From Propioniciclava sinopodophylli (GTDB lineage: Bacteria; Actinomycetota; Actinomycetes; Propionibacteriales; Propionibacteriaceae): a stretch of 64,000 nucleotides of DNA. Below are positions 27,387 to 35,990 of the stretch, piece by piece; positions within the stretch are counted from its first letter, which is position 1, and each line of letters starts with the position of its first letter. The stretch is taken from positions 390,814 to 454,813 of the forward strand of contig NZ_SDMQ01000001.1 of NCBI RefSeq assembly GCF_004324755.1, given 5' to 3'. The notes beneath the pieces were generated by a model, which saw only the letters and a list, made by a program, of their open reading frames with translations, made no database searches and was not told the DNA's origin. The translations under genes and the position numbers were made by a program.

Positions 27387-28199
27387 ATGCCTGCTTACGT
27401 GGAGCCGGACCCGTTCCATCCGGGGGCCTTCCGCGTGGTGGCGGGCGACACCGCCCAGTCCTGGGTGGACCCCGCCGACCCGTTGCGGATCGAGTTCGAG
27501 TACGTCCAGCGCGTCGTCGAGGCGCTGGACGCCACGGTGCTGGCCCGTCCGTCCGACGAGCGCGTCCGGGTTGTGCACCTCGGCGGCGGCGGCCTGACCA
27601 TCCCGCGGTACGTGGCGGCACGGCGTCCGGGCACCGCGCAGGTGGTGTGCGAGCCGGACGCCGACCTCGTCGAGCAGGTGCGCCGTGTGATGCCGCTGCC
27701 CGCGCGGTCGGGCATCAAGGTGCGGACGGTGGCCGGTCGCGAGGGGCTCGAGGCGATGCCGCCGGACCACATCGACGCTCTGGTGCTGGACGCCTTCGAC
27801 GGGCCGCGCGTGCCCGCGTCGCTGGCCACGGGCGAGTTCCTCGCCGAGGTGGCGGCGCGCCGGCGCCGGGGCGGTGTGTTCATCGCCAACATCACCGACC
27901 GGGCCCCGTTCACCTGGTCGCGACGCTTCGCGGCGGCGGTGCGTGACGTGCACCGGTCGATGCTGGTCAGCGCCGAGACGGCGGTCTGGAAGGGACGCCG
28001 CTTCGGTAACCTGGTCGTGGTCGCGGCGGACGGCCCCCTGCCGGCCACCGAGCTCTCCCGGCAGGCCGCCCGGGCGGCCTTCCCCTACCGTTACCTGGCC
28101 GGCCGCGACGTCGTCGACTGGATCGGGGCCGCCACACCCTTCACCGACGAAGACCAGCAGTCCTCACCGGTCCCGAAACGGGGCACTTGGTTCAGCTGA
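27387..28199 (+). CDS. spermidine-synthase-like Rossmann protein
   Basis: A 270-residue cytoplasmic protein with the fold of spermidine synthases and SAM-dependent methyltransferases. Motif I is VVHLGGGGLTIPRY, an acidic cofactor residue follows in VVCEPDADLV, and the later DALVLDAFDGPRVP matches the polyamine-synthase active-site strand. The aminopropyl-acceptor residues are not clearly conserved, so true spermidine synthesis is uncertain. Free-standing relatives are common in actinobacteria. The gene has its own leaderless promoter and ends directly at an intergenic repeat. Confidence 0.78.
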   Translation: MPAYVEPDPFHPGAFRVVAGDTAQSWVDPADPLRIEFEYVQRVVEALDATVLARPSDERVRVVHLGGGGLTIPRYVAARRPGTAQVVCEPDADLVEQVRRVMPLPARSGIKVRTVAGREGLEAMPPDHIDALVLDAFDGPRVPASLATGEFLAEVAARRRRGGVFIANITDRAPFTWSRRFAAAVRDVHRSMLVSAETAVWKGRRFGNLVVVAADGPLPATELSRQAARAAFPYRYLAGRDVVDWIGAATPFTDEDQQSSPVPKRGTWFS

Positions 28200-28252
28200 A
28201 GGCAAGCCCTCGGCGGATCGAACCCAAGCCCTCGGCGGATCACGGGCCCTCG
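28199..28252. repeat. intergenic repeat, CCGAGGGCTTGGGTT family
   Basis: Three partial copies of AAGCCCTCGGCGGATC, in inverse orientation to the pair at 27322, so the spermidine-synthase-like gene is bracketed by inverted members of one family. Confidence 0.75.
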
Positions 28253-28286
28253 TGAGGTCGGGACGGTTCGTGCCCGCGTGTCCTGA

Positions 28287-28292
28287 CATACT
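28287..28292 (+). promoter_or_regulatory. -10 box of the sortase gene (leaderless)
   Basis: CATACT ends seven bases before ATG 28300; weaker than the other boxes. Confidence 0.35.
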
Positions 28293-28299
28293 GGGCGGC

Positions 28300-28995
28300 A
28301 TGTCCGCCGGCACCGCCCCCCGACGCGCTGCGACCGAACCGCGGCCGCGCAAGGGGCGCGGCCTGACGATCGCGGGGGTCGTCCTGCTCGTGCTCGGGCT
28401 GGGCGCGCTCGCCTGGTCCAGTTACGACCTGTTCTGGAACCCGCTGGTCGACCCGCAGGTCGCCTCCGCGCAGGCGGCCGACCTGCGGCAGCAGTGGGAG
28501 GCCGAGCCCGAGGCGTCCGAGAGCGCCGGCCCGGTGGAGCCCGCGCGGCCGCTGCCCGGGGACGCGGTGGCACTCCTGCGCATCCCGACGTTCGGGGACG
28601 CCTTCGAGCAGCCGGTGCTGGCCGGCACCGACCAGCCCACCCTGAAGAAGGGCCTGGGCTGGTACGACGGCACGGCCGCACCGGGCGAGGTGGGCAACTT
28701 CGCCGTGGCGGGCCACCGCGGTGCGACCGGCCCGTTCGCGCCGATCATGGATCTCGGCGCGGGCGACCAGGTCGTCGTCGAGACACGCGATGCGGTGTAC
28801 ACCTACGAGCTCACCAACAACCCCGCCGAGATGACGGTCAAGGACACCGACACGTGGGTGATCCAGCCCGTGCCCGGCCAGCCCGAGGTGCGGCCGACCG
28901 AGGCGCTGATCACGCTGACGACGTGTCAGGACCTGTTCCGCTCGCCCGACCGCACCATCGCGTTCGGCAAGCTGGTCGACACCCGGTCCAAGTGA
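28300..28995 (+). CDS. class E sortase
   Basis: A 231-residue membrane-anchored transpeptidase that attaches LAXTG-type proteins to the cell wall of actinobacteria. A basic N-terminus (RPRKGRG) precedes one membrane helix (~24-44), then a Pro/Glu linker and the sortase barrel. Catalytic residues are His139 (AGHRGATG), Cys209 (TLTTCQD) and Arg218 (SPDRT). No sortase substrate is encoded next to it, which is usual for housekeeping class E enzymes. The histidine that often follows the cysteine is replaced by Gln. The start is supported by the leaderless -10 box. Confidence 0.88.
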   Translation: MSAGTAPRRAATEPRPRKGRGLTIAGVVLLVLGLGALAWSSYDLFWNPLVDPQVASAQAADLRQQWEAEPEASESAGPVEPARPLPGDAVALLRIPTFGDAFEQPVLAGTDQPTLKKGLGWYDGTAAPGEVGNFAVAGHRGATGPFAPIMDLGAGDQVVVETRDAVYTYELTNNPAEMTVKDTDTWVIQPVPGQPEVRPTEALITLTTCQDLFRSPDRTIAFGKLVDTRSK

Positions 28996-29025
28996 ACGGA
29001 CGCCGTGGGTGCGGCGCCCTGCCCC

Positions 29026-29031
29026 TAGGCT
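29026..29031 (+). promoter_or_regulatory. -10 box of pyrE (leaderless)
   Basis: TAGGCT ends seven bases before ATG 29039. Confidence 0.55.
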
Positions 29032-29038
29032 TCGGGTC

Positions 29039-29581
29039 ATGGCCGACCGCGAAGACCTCATCCAGCACATCCTCGACCTCGCCGTGGTGCACGGGAAGGT
29101 CACGCTGGCGTCCGGCAAGGAGGCCGACTACTACGTCGACCTGCGCCGCGTCACGTTGGACGGCGCCGCAGCCCCGGTGGTCGGACGCGTGATGCGCGAC
29201 CTGACCGCCGACTGGGACTTCGAGGCCGCAGGCGGGCTGACGCTCGGGGCGGACCCGGTGGCGGTGGCCATGCTGCACGCGGCCGCCGCGGAGGGGCAGC
29301 GGCTGGACGCGTTCGTGGTGCGCAAGGAATCGAAGGCCCACGGCCTGCAGCGTCGCATCGAGGGCACCGAGGTGGCCGGTCTCCGGGTGCTCGTCGTCGA
29401 GGACACCTCGACGACCGGAGGCTCCGTGATGCAGGCCGTCGAGGCCGTGCAGGAGGCCGGCGGGATCGTCGCCGGGGTGGTCACGATCGTGGACCGCAAC
29501 ACGGGCGTCCGCGAGCGGATCGAGGCCGCAGGGCTGCCGTACCGCTACGCCGTCGGCCTCGGTGATCTCGGTTTGTCTTGA
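29039..29581 (+). CDS. pyrE: orotate phosphoribosyltransferase
   Basis: A 180-residue enzyme joining orotate and PRPP to give OMP in pyrimidine synthesis. The PRPP-binding loop is VLVVEDTSTTGGS, and VRKESKAHGLQRRIEG is the catalytic flexible loop with conserved lysines. The opening GKVTLASGKEADYYVDLRR matches family members. The length is slightly short but typical of actinobacterial forms. It acts in the cytoplasm as a dimer. No other pyrimidine gene is adjacent. The start is fixed by the leaderless promoter. Confidence 0.93.
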   Translation: MADREDLIQHILDLAVVHGKVTLASGKEADYYVDLRRVTLDGAAAPVVGRVMRDLTADWDFEAAGGLTLGADPVAVAMLHAAAAEGQRLDAFVVRKESKAHGLQRRIEGTEVAGLRVLVVEDTSTTGGSVMQAVEAVQEAGGIVAGVVTIVDRNTGVRERIEAAGLPYRYAVGLGDLGLS

Positions 29582-29589
29582 TCGCCCGC

Positions 29590-29595
29590 TAGGGT
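29590..29595 (+). promoter_or_regulatory. -10 box of the lemA gene (leaderless)
   Basis: TAGGGT ends seven bases before ATG 29603. Confidence 0.55.
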
Positions 29596-29602
29596 TGGCG
29601 CC

Positions 29603-30391
29603 ATGGAATGGATCGCCATCCCCCTCATCATCGTCCTGCTCGTCGTCGTCGGCGGCGTCGCCTGGGCGGTCGGCGCCTACAACGGCTTCGTGAAGCAACG
29701 CAACCTCATCCAGGAGTCCTGGCGCCAGGTTGATGTCGAGCTCAACCGTCGTTACGAGCTCATCCCCAACCTCGTCGAGACCGTGCGTGCCTTCGCGGGC
29801 CACGAGCGCAACACGCTCGAGGGCATCGTCCGTCTGCGCCAGCAGGCCCAGCAGCTCTCGTCTGCCGAGCGGGGGGACGCCCCGACCGCCGAGCGCGCCG
29901 CGGTTGAGGAGCAGCTGACCCAGCAGGTCCGCGGCCTCATGGTGCAGGTGGAGGCGTACCCCGAGCTCAAGAGCAACCAGAACTTCCTGGAGCTCCAGCG
30001 CCAGCTGGCCGAGACCGAGGACCGGATCGCCGCCGGCCGCCGCTACTACAACGCGAACGTGCGCAACTACAACACGCGCATCGAGTCGGTGCCGACGAAC
30101 TTCATCGCGAGCTCGTTCAACTTCCAGAAGGCGACCTACTTCGAGGTCAACGACGCCGAGGTGCGTCGTGCGCCCGACGTGAGCTTCGGCGAGATCTCGT
30201 ACCGCGGCGACGCCCCCGAGCAGCCGCGCTCCGCGGCGCCGGTCGAGTCGTCGAGCCCGAACGAGCTGCCCAACCCGCAGGCCGGCCGCGAGTCGGCACC
30301 CGGGCTGTCGTTCGACCAGCGGCCCGAGGCCCAGCCCGTCGATCGCCCCGAAGGCGAGGGCTACCAGCCGCCGAACTACAACCGTCCCTGA
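29603..30391 (+). CDS. LemA family membrane protein
   Basis: A 262-residue protein with one N-terminal membrane helix (residues ~4-26) followed by a long helical domain. QRNLIQESWRQVDVELNRR and YELIPNLVETVRAFAGHE are LemA hallmarks, and the YYNANVRNYNTRIESVPTNF block closes the domain. The last ~65 residues form a Pro/Glu/Ser-rich tail not needed by the family. The molecular role of LemA proteins is still unclear. It stands alone and ends in a clear terminator. Confidence 0.9.
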   Translation: MEWIAIPLIIVLLVVVGGVAWAVGAYNGFVKQRNLIQESWRQVDVELNRRYELIPNLVETVRAFAGHERNTLEGIVRLRQQAQQLSSAERGDAPTAERAAVEEQLTQQVRGLMVQVEAYPELKSNQNFLELQRQLAETEDRIAAGRRYYNANVRNYNTRIESVPTNFIASSFNFQKATYFEVNDAEVRRAPDVSFGEISYRGDAPEQPRSAAPVESSSPNELPNPQAGRESAPGLSFDQRPEAQPVDRPEGEGYQPPNYNRP

Positions 30392-30400
30392 TCCGCTCGC

Positions 30401-30436
30401 GAACGCCCGGCCCCTGTGGGCCGGGCGTTCTGCTTT
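30401..30436 (+). terminator. rho-independent terminator after lemA
   Basis: GAACGCCCGGCCC (30401-30413) pairs perfectly with 30418-30430 around CTGT, followed by TGCTTT. Confidence 0.85.
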
Positions 30437-30695
30437 GGTCGGACGCGGTGCGTGCCGGGTCGGGCTCTGGGCCCGGGGGGCCGGGGCTCGACGAGGTCGT
30501 CGGGCAGGTCGCCCGAGCCGGACGTCATCTCCGAGAGGTCGATCTCCTCCATCTGGAGGTAGCTGGTCTCGAACGCCGGGACAGCGGCGCGCCCACGCCC
30601 GAGGCCAGGCCGCACAGCAGCGAGAGGGCCAGCGCGATGCCCCAACGCGGGTGGAGGTGGTGCTCCTGCTAACGGGGTGAGGCCAGCACGACGTT
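30437..30695. other. gap with possible gene remnant
   Basis: About 260 bases. The minus strand can encode a hydrophobic stretch (RWGIALALSLLCGLASG) and, in another frame, ETSYLQMEEIDLSEMTSGSG, as if a membrane protein had decayed. No intact gene or recognised family; low confidence. Confidence 0.3.
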
Positions 30696-31220
30696 TCAGT
30701 GGCTGAAGTATTCGCCCGTTGTGCTGGTCGGGCTCGGCGGGGCCTCGTGGATCAGTCCCCGGTGGAAGTGGTCCAGCGACGCGTTCACGTCGTGCAGGAA
30801 GCGCAGACAGGTGGCCAGGTCGTCCTCCGAGTAGGACGCCATCGCCTCGGCGTGGGCCTGGCCCAGCGGGCCGAAAAAGGCACCGGCGACTTCGCGCCCG
30901 TGGTCGCCGAACCGCAGCAGGACGCGGCGGCGGTCGGTCGGGTCCGTGTCCCGGTGCACGTGGCCGGACGCCGTGAGCCGGTCGACCAGGTAGGTCACGG
31001 CGGCGGGGGAGACCTGCAGCTGGTCGGCCAGCTGGCGGGCGGTCAGGGGCTGCCCGGCGCGCTCGGCGCGGTGGATCGCCGTCAGCGCCCGGAAGTCGGT
31101 GGTGTGGAGGTCGTGCTGGCTGGCGAAGGCCGTCCCGATGCGGTCGGACGCCAGCGCCAACACCTGCACCTGCGACACGAGGGCCGCGATCAACTGCGCG
31201 CGTGCGGGGGCCTCGGTCAT
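30696..31220 (-). CDS. MarR family transcriptional regulator
   Basis: A 174-residue winged-helix regulator. HTH and wing are clear: LTARQLADQLQVSPAAVTYLVDRL followed by DPTDRRRVLLR, the DxRxxxxxLT-like wing of MarR. It should bind as a dimer and repress the divergent DHA2 exporter, whose gene starts 62 bases away, responding to a drug or metabolite. ATG 31220 has a TACGAT box six bases upstream. The final residues (TSTTGEYFSH) are non-conserved. Confidence 0.87.
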   Translation of the reverse strand: MTEAPARAQLIAALVSQVQVLALASDRIGTAFASQHDLHTTDFRALTAIHRAERAGQPLTARQLADQLQVSPAAVTYLVDRLTASGHVHRDTDPTDRRRVLLRFGDHGREVAGAFFGPLGQAHAEAMASYSEDDLATCLRFLHDVNASLDHFHRGLIHEAPPSPTSTTGEYFSH

Positions 31221-31226
31221 GGGCGC

Positions 31227-31232
31227 ATCGTA
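31227..31232 (-). promoter_or_regulatory. -10 box of the marR gene (leaderless)
   Basis: TACGAT on the minus strand ends six bases before ATG 31220. Confidence 0.5.
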
Positions 31233-31268
31233 CCCCGGGCCCCTTCGGGAGCTGTCCCCGGCGGGGAG

Positions 31269-31274
31269 TATGGT
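31269..31274 (+). promoter_or_regulatory. -10 box of the DHA2 exporter gene (leaderless)
   Basis: TATGGT ends seven bases before GTG 31282. The two divergent -10 boxes are about 36 bases apart, so one repressor dimer can cover both. Confidence 0.5.
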
Positions 31275-31281
31275 CCGCTAC

Positions 31282-33333
31282 GTGACGCAAGCCCCCGAGG
31301 AGTTCGACTTCGCGAAGATCCGCTGGATCTACTTCGGCCTGATGATCGGCATGTTCACGTCCTCGATCAGCCAGACGATCGTCAGCCCCGCGATCCCGCG
31401 CATCATCGCCGACCTCGGCGGCGTCGAGTACTACTCGTGGCTCTCCACCATCGTCATGCTGGTCATGACCATCGTGACGCCCATCAGCGGCAAGTTGGCC
31501 GACATGTTCGGCCGCAAGCGGTTCTATGCGCTGGGGCTCATCATCTTCATGCTGGGCAACGTCCTGTCGGGCATCGCGCAGAGCTTCACGTGGCTGGTGG
31601 CGGCGCGCGCCGTCCAGGGCATGGGCATGGGCATCCTGATGCCGCTGTCGCAGACGATCCTCGGCGACATCATCCCGCCCCGCCAGCGCGGCAAGTACGC
31701 CGGCTACATGGGCGCCCTGATGGGCGCCTCGCAGGTGGCGGGCCCCCTCATCGGCGGCTTCATCACCGACGTGTCGACGTGGCGGTGGCTCTTCTACGTC
31801 AACCTGCCCGTCGGCTTCCTCGCGCTGTTCCTCGTCGTCCGGTTCATGAATATCCCCGAACTGGACATCCCGCGCCGCGTCGACCACGCCGGCATCGCCA
31901 CCATGACCATCGGCGTGAGCGCCGGGCTGCTCGGCATCAGCCTGGGCGGCACCCGCGGCTGGCTCGATCCGCTGGTGCTGGTCCTGCTCGGGGTGGGGGT
32001 GGTGTTCCTCGTCGCGTTCGTCCTCGTCGAGCGCAGGGCGCCCGAGCCGATCGTGCCGCTGTCGCTGTTCCGCAACTCGATCTTCACGTGGTCGGTCATC
32101 GCCGGCAGCCTCATGAACATGGCCCTGATGATGCTCATCATCTACACGCCGGTGTACGCCCAGGGCGTGCTGGGGGTGTCTGCCACGGCGTCCGGCGCGA
32201 TCCTGATCCCGATGAACGTGGGCCTGTTCGCCATGGGCATCGTCATCGGGAACCTCACCACCCGGACGGGGCGGTACAAGTCCTTCGCGGTGGCGGGCGT
32301 CGTGCTGATGACGATCGCATCCGTCCTGCTACTGCGGCTGGACGCCCGCTCGACCCCGCTCGAGCTCACGCTCTACACGACCCTGATGGGGCTCGGCGTG
32401 GGCATGTCGTTCCAGATCTACACGCTGACCGTGCAGAACGCCGTCCAGCGCCGCGACCTCGGCCCCGCGACGTCCTCGCTGCAGTTCTTCCGCAGCATCG
32501 CCAACACCATGGGCACCGCGATTGCCGGCACCCTGATGACCTCCCAGCTGGTCACGAGCATGAAGTGGCGGATGACGCCGGAGGCGATCCGCGACACCCC
32601 GGCCGGCGGGCTCGACCCCAACGCGGTGCTCAACCCCGCGGCGATGCAGGGGCTGCCCGAGGCGGTGGCGCTCGTGCTGCGGCTGTCGCTGGCCGACGCC
32701 ATGCAGGCGATCTACGCCGTCCTGCCGTGGCTGAGCCTGGCGGTGCTGGCGACCACGCTGGCGATCCGGGCGATCCCGCTGCGCGACTCGTTCACCCCCG
32801 ACGAGCCGGCGCACTCCACCAGCCTCAGCGTCGCGGACCCGTCCATGCTCACGCTTTCACCGGAGGAGCACCACGCCCGCAACAAGGAGCGGATGGTTGC
32901 GGCCCACCTCGTCCTGCTCGCCGACCAGGTGGACCGGCCCGAGAACGAGATCCTGCGCGCCGCCCTGGCCGAGTTCGGTGGGGGAGACCTCGAGCGGGGC
33001 CGTCAGTTGCTGCGCTCGACGTCCACGATGCTGCTCGCGGAAGACCCGGCCGTCATCGACGAGCACGAGTCGTTTGCTGTCGAGCTCTCCAAGCGCGGCC
33101 AGCCGCAGAAGATGCTGAGCGACGGTCTGACCGCCCGCCTGCACCGCGTGGCCGAGCGGGTCGCGGAGCAGGCCGAGCAGGCGCCGTCGGAGAACCCGAC
33201 CAGGCCGCGCATCGGGTTGGTCGACGGTCTGGACGCCCAGGCCCTGCAGCGGGCGATGTGGATGCTCGACTCGGCGCTGGTGGCCGACTTCGCCTCCCGC
33301 CGGTGGGCGGGCGAGACCGAGCCTGAAGGCTGA
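31282..33333 (+). CDS. MFS multidrug exporter, DHA2 (14-TMS) family
   Basis: A 683-residue drug:proton antiporter. Motif A is GKLADMFGRKRF, motif B is in ARAVQGMGMG and motif C-like GALMGASQVAGPLIGG follows. About 14 membrane segments fill residues 12-515. The last ~160 residues are an unusual soluble, charged, helical extension (from NKERMVAAHLVLLADQV to the end), longer than in typical DHA2 proteins. GTG 31282 fits the leaderless promoter; an ATG four codons upstream overlaps the -10 box. Divergent from a MarR regulator that probably controls it. Its TGA abuts the convergent DUF368 stop with no base between. Confidence 0.88.
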   Translation: MTQAPEEFDFAKIRWIYFGLMIGMFTSSISQTIVSPAIPRIIADLGGVEYYSWLSTIVMLVMTIVTPISGKLADMFGRKRFYALGLIIFMLGNVLSGIAQSFTWLVAARAVQGMGMGILMPLSQTILGDIIPPRQRGKYAGYMGALMGASQVAGPLIGGFITDVSTWRWLFYVNLPVGFLALFLVVRFMNIPELDIPRRVDHAGIATMTIGVSAGLLGISLGGTRGWLDPLVLVLLGVGVVFLVAFVLVERRAPEPIVPLSLFRNSIFTWSVIAGSLMNMALMMLIIYTPVYAQGVLGVSATASGAILIPMNVGLFAMGIVIGNLTTRTGRYKSFAVAGVVLMTIASVLLLRLDARSTPLELTLYTTLMGLGVGMSFQIYTLTVQNAVQRRDLGPATSSLQFFRSIANTMGTAIAGTLMTSQLVTSMKWRMTPEAIRDTPAGGLDPNAVLNPAAMQGLPEAVALVLRLSLADAMQAIYAVLPWLSLAVLATTLAIRAIPLRDSFTPDEPAHSTSLSVADPSMLTLSPEEHHARNKERMVAAHLVLLADQVDRPENEILRAALAEFGGGDLERGRQLLRSTSTMLLAEDPAVIDEHESFAVELSKRGQPQKMLSDGLTARLHRVAERVAEQAEQAPSENPTRPRIGLVDGLDAQALQRAMWMLDSALVADFASRRWAGETEPEG

Positions 33334-34269
33334 TCAGCCCGCGTCGATGGCGTCGCGCTCGGAGGCGTAGCGGTCCTCGACCTTGGAGAACAGCCACGAG
33401 GCCAGCACACCGAGGGCCAACATGACCGCGCAGGACGCGAGGAAGGCGCCCATGCCGAGACCGGACTTCTCGATGGCGTCCGGGGCGAACACGACGGTCG
33501 GGAAGATTGCGAGCGACGAGCCGGCGACCATGCCCAAGATGAAGTGGTACATGCCCGCGTAGTGCCGTTCGAACCCCCAGTTGGCCGCCTTGGCGAACAG
33601 CACGACGCACAGCACGAGGCCGATGCCGAGCGGGATGAAGACGGACGGGTCGAAGTCCTTGATGCCCTCGGCCATCTTGTCGTAGAGGCCGAAGTAGATG
33701 AGGAAGTTGGACGGGCTCATGCCGGGCACGATCACGCCGAGGCCGATCAGGGCGCCGGAGCCGAGCCACACCGGGATGCTGGGCGGCACCTGCAGGTTCA
33801 GGCCGCCGCCGGCCAGCATGATCGCGAAGATGACCGCGACCGAGACGGCGAGGATGACCCAGTGTTTGGCGGCGCGACCCTTCTTGCCGGCCTGGCGCCA
33901 CAGGCTGGGGAACGTGCCGATGACGAAGCCGATGAACAGGCAGACGAACGCCGCCTCGTAGCGTCCGAACGCGGCGGCGACCACGATCGAGAACAGGACG
34001 ACGCCGATGATGCCGCCGATGCCGACGGGCAGAAAGTACTTCACCTGGCGCACGAAGTTCTTGAGGGGGTTGGCCAGGAACTTGATCAGCGGGTCGTAGA
34101 TCTTGAAGATCACGGCCAGCACGCCGCCGGACAGGCCGGGGAGGATGAAGCCGACGCCCACGGCGATGCCCTTGAGCAGCCGGACCAGCCACGCGCCCAC
34201 GCTGTCGGGGGCGTGGAGATCGGTCGCGTCGGGGGCGTCGGGGCGGATCGGGGTGTCGTCGGTCGTCAT
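33334..34269 (-). CDS. DUF368 polyprenyl-phosphate transporter (PopT-like)
   Basis: A 311-residue membrane protein with about 8-9 helices. Two related motifs, GFILPGLSGGVLA and GVIVPGMSPSNFL, are the inverted-repeat signature of DUF368. This family was shown in other bacteria (PopT) to return undecaprenyl phosphate across the membrane for cell-wall synthesis, so that role is likely here. The N-terminal ~25 residues are acidic and cytoplasmic. ATG 34269 follows GGGAGAGAAG. The region to the divergent trmH-like gene is only 51 bases, and -10 boxes for both directions overlap at 34305-34314. Confidence 0.83.
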   Translation of the reverse strand: MTTDDTPIRPDAPDATDLHAPDSVGAWLVRLLKGIAVGVGFILPGLSGGVLAVIFKIYDPLIKFLANPLKNFVRQVKYFLPVGIGGIIGVVLFSIVVAAAFGRYEAAFVCLFIGFVIGTFPSLWRQAGKKGRAAKHWVILAVSVAVIFAIMLAGGGLNLQVPPSIPVWLGSGALIGLGVIVPGMSPSNFLIYFGLYDKMAEGIKDFDPSVFIPLGIGLVLCVVLFAKAANWGFERHYAGMYHFILGMVAGSSLAIFPTVVFAPDAIEKSGLGMGAFLASCAVMLALGVLASWLFSKVEDRYASERDAIDAG

Positions 34270-34308
34270 GCTTCTCTCCCGGTGGGGGGCGTGGTCCGCC
34301 GTTCAGGC

Positions 34309-34314
34309 TACCGT
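34309..34314 (+). promoter_or_regulatory. -10 box of the trmH-like gene (leaderless)
   Basis: TACCGT ends six bases before GTG 34321. TAGCCT on the other strand (34305-34310) could serve the DUF368 gene, so the two boxes overlap. Confidence 0.45.
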
Positions 34315-34320
34315 GGGCGG

Positions 34321-34980
34321 GTGGATGCCTCCGAACCGGTTGCCGCGGGCGACGCCCCGGACGATCCAACCGCCCCGTCGGTGGGGGTGGGCCCCCACCC
34401 ACAGCCCTGGCCGGACGATCCGCGGCTCGACCCCGAACTGCTCGCCGCCGGCGACCGCCGCAACGTGCTCGACGAGTACCGCTACTGGCGCCTCGAGGCG
34501 ATCGTGGCCGACCTCGACACCCGGCGCGCGCCGCTGCACGTGGCGATCCAGAACTGGGAGCACGACTTCAACATCGGCTCGGTCGTGCGCACGGCGAACG
34601 CCTTCAACGTGGCCGGGGTGCACATCCTCGGACGCCGGCGCTGGAACCGGCGCGGGGCGATGGTCACCGACCGGTACCTGCACGTCCACCACCACGAGAC
34701 CGTCGCGGGCTTCGTCTCGTGGCTGGCCGGGCGGGGGATCACGCCCGTCGGCGTGGACAACCTGCCGGGGTCGGTTCCGCTCGAGACTGCCGCGCTCCCG
34801 CGTGACTGCTGCGTCGTGTTCGGCTCCGAGGGGCCGGGCCTCACCGACGAGGTCGTCGCCGCCTGCGAGAGCGTTGTCGCCATCACCCAGTACGGCTCGA
34901 CCCGCTCGATGAACGCCGGCGCCGCTGCTGCGATCGCGATGTACCACTGGGCGCTGCAGCACGCCGGGGGTAAGCCCTAG
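34321..34980 (+). CDS. TrmH/SpoU family RNA 2'-O-methyltransferase
   Basis: A 219-residue SPOUT enzyme using SAM to methylate ribose in tRNA or rRNA. Motif 1 is IGSVVRTANAF, motif 2 VFGSEGPGLT and motif 3 GSTRSMNAGAAAAIAMY; the last two form the trefoil knot. The N-terminal ~50 residues are a variable linker. GTG 34321 matches the leaderless promoter. Which RNA position it modifies cannot be told. Single gene, followed by an intergenic repeat. Confidence 0.88.
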   Translation: MDASEPVAAGDAPDDPTAPSVGVGPHPQPWPDDPRLDPELLAAGDRRNVLDEYRYWRLEAIVADLDTRRAPLHVAIQNWEHDFNIGSVVRTANAFNVAGVHILGRRRWNRRGAMVTDRYLHVHHHETVAGFVSWLAGRGITPVGVDNLPGSVPLETAALPRDCCVVFGSEGPGLTDEVVAACESVVAITQYGSTRSMNAGAAAAIAMYHWALQHAGGKP

Positions 34981-35263
34981 TCCTGCCTCCTATTGCGTCG
35001 CGACGGCCTGAACCCAAGCCCTCGGCGGGAGGGGGGCGACCAAGGTACGAGGGGCGACGACCCGGCATCCATAGCGGCGGACGCCGCGCTGCTGATGGAC
35101 GCCCCCGCCATGCTGACCTCGCCCTCACCTTCGTCGTGGGCCACCCCTGTCAAGCGCTGACCTTGGAGGTGGGGCATCACGCAGGCCGCGCCCATCCTCG
35201 ACCGGCGCGCCCGGCACGTCGGGCTGGACATGGTGACCGTGGGGCCGCGGGTAGAATCGCGCC
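34981..35263. other. gap with one CCGAGGGCTTGGGTT repeat and no clear gene
   Basis: About 280 bases. A single AACCCAAGCCCTCGGCGGG unit lies near 35011. The rest has weak coding character on the minus strand (MPHLQGQRLTGVAHDEGEG) without a family match, and may be an old gene remnant. Confidence 0.4.
35252..35257 (+). promoter_or_regulatory. -10 box of the YcxB-like gene (leaderless)
   Basis: TAGAAT ends six bases before ATG 35264. Confidence 0.5.
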
Positions 35264-35845
35264 ATGACCCAGCCGCCCGCCCACGCGCTCGCGCCCGAGG
35301 CGTCCCGCGGCTGGTCGCCCCCGCCCCGCGAGGCGCTCGACTACCCGGTCTTCTTCAATCCCGAGCCGGCGGTGGCCCGGTACCAGCAGTTCCGCAGCGC
35401 CATCAAGGGCCGCCTCTTCGGGCTCGTGCTGTCGCTGGTCATCTGGGCCGTCATCGGTTGGTTCAACCGCGACAACCTCGACACCCTGTTCTGGACGATC
35501 TTCGGCATCAGCCTTGCCATCTCCATCGCGCTGCTGGTGCGCATCATCGTGCAGTCGGTGCTCGCGAAGCGTGCGATCGGTCGCTTGCACGAGGGACTGG
35601 CCCTCGGCATCGGCCGGGGCGGGCTCTACCTCGACGACTACCTGTCCTGGGAGGACGTCGACCACCTCGTCGCCGTCCCCGGCGGGTCGCGCGGCTCGGG
35701 GCGCCTCGTCGTGGTCGCGACCAACGGCGCCTGGCGAGAGGTGCCCGTCGATTGGCTCAGCCACACCCCGTCCGCGGTCGACAACGCCGTGCGTGCGCTG
35801 TCGGGCGACCGGCACCACGTCGACCTGCGGCCGCTCGACAACTGA
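35264..35845 (+). CDS. membrane protein, YcxB-like
   Basis: A 193-residue protein with a cytoplasmic N-terminus, two adjacent membrane helices (LFGLVLSLVIWAVIGWF and FGISLAISIALLVRIIVQ, ~50-100) and a small C-terminal beta-rich domain. This arrangement resembles YcxB-like proteins, where a PH-like domain follows a helical hairpin. I see no catalytic motif. It stands between the trmH-like gene and fba, with its own leaderless promoter. Assignment is by architecture only. Confidence 0.6.
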   Translation: MTQPPAHALAPEASRGWSPPPREALDYPVFFNPEPAVARYQQFRSAIKGRLFGLVLSLVIWAVIGWFNRDNLDTLFWTIFGISLAISIALLVRIIVQSVLAKRAIGRLHEGLALGIGRGGLYLDDYLSWEDVDHLVAVPGGSRGSGRLVVVATNGAWREVPVDWLSHTPSAVDNAVRALSGDRHHVDLRPLDN

Positions 35846-35990
35846 CCCTGCCGGCTGTCGAGGGAGCAGGGTGTCCAACACTTGAACCTCCGCGTCCATG
35901 AGGTGGCCAGGGTCCCCGTGGGGGGAGCGTCCGCGGCAGATATGCGGTTGAATGGTGGTGTTCGAGGAAGCACCCACCAAGGAGTGACAG

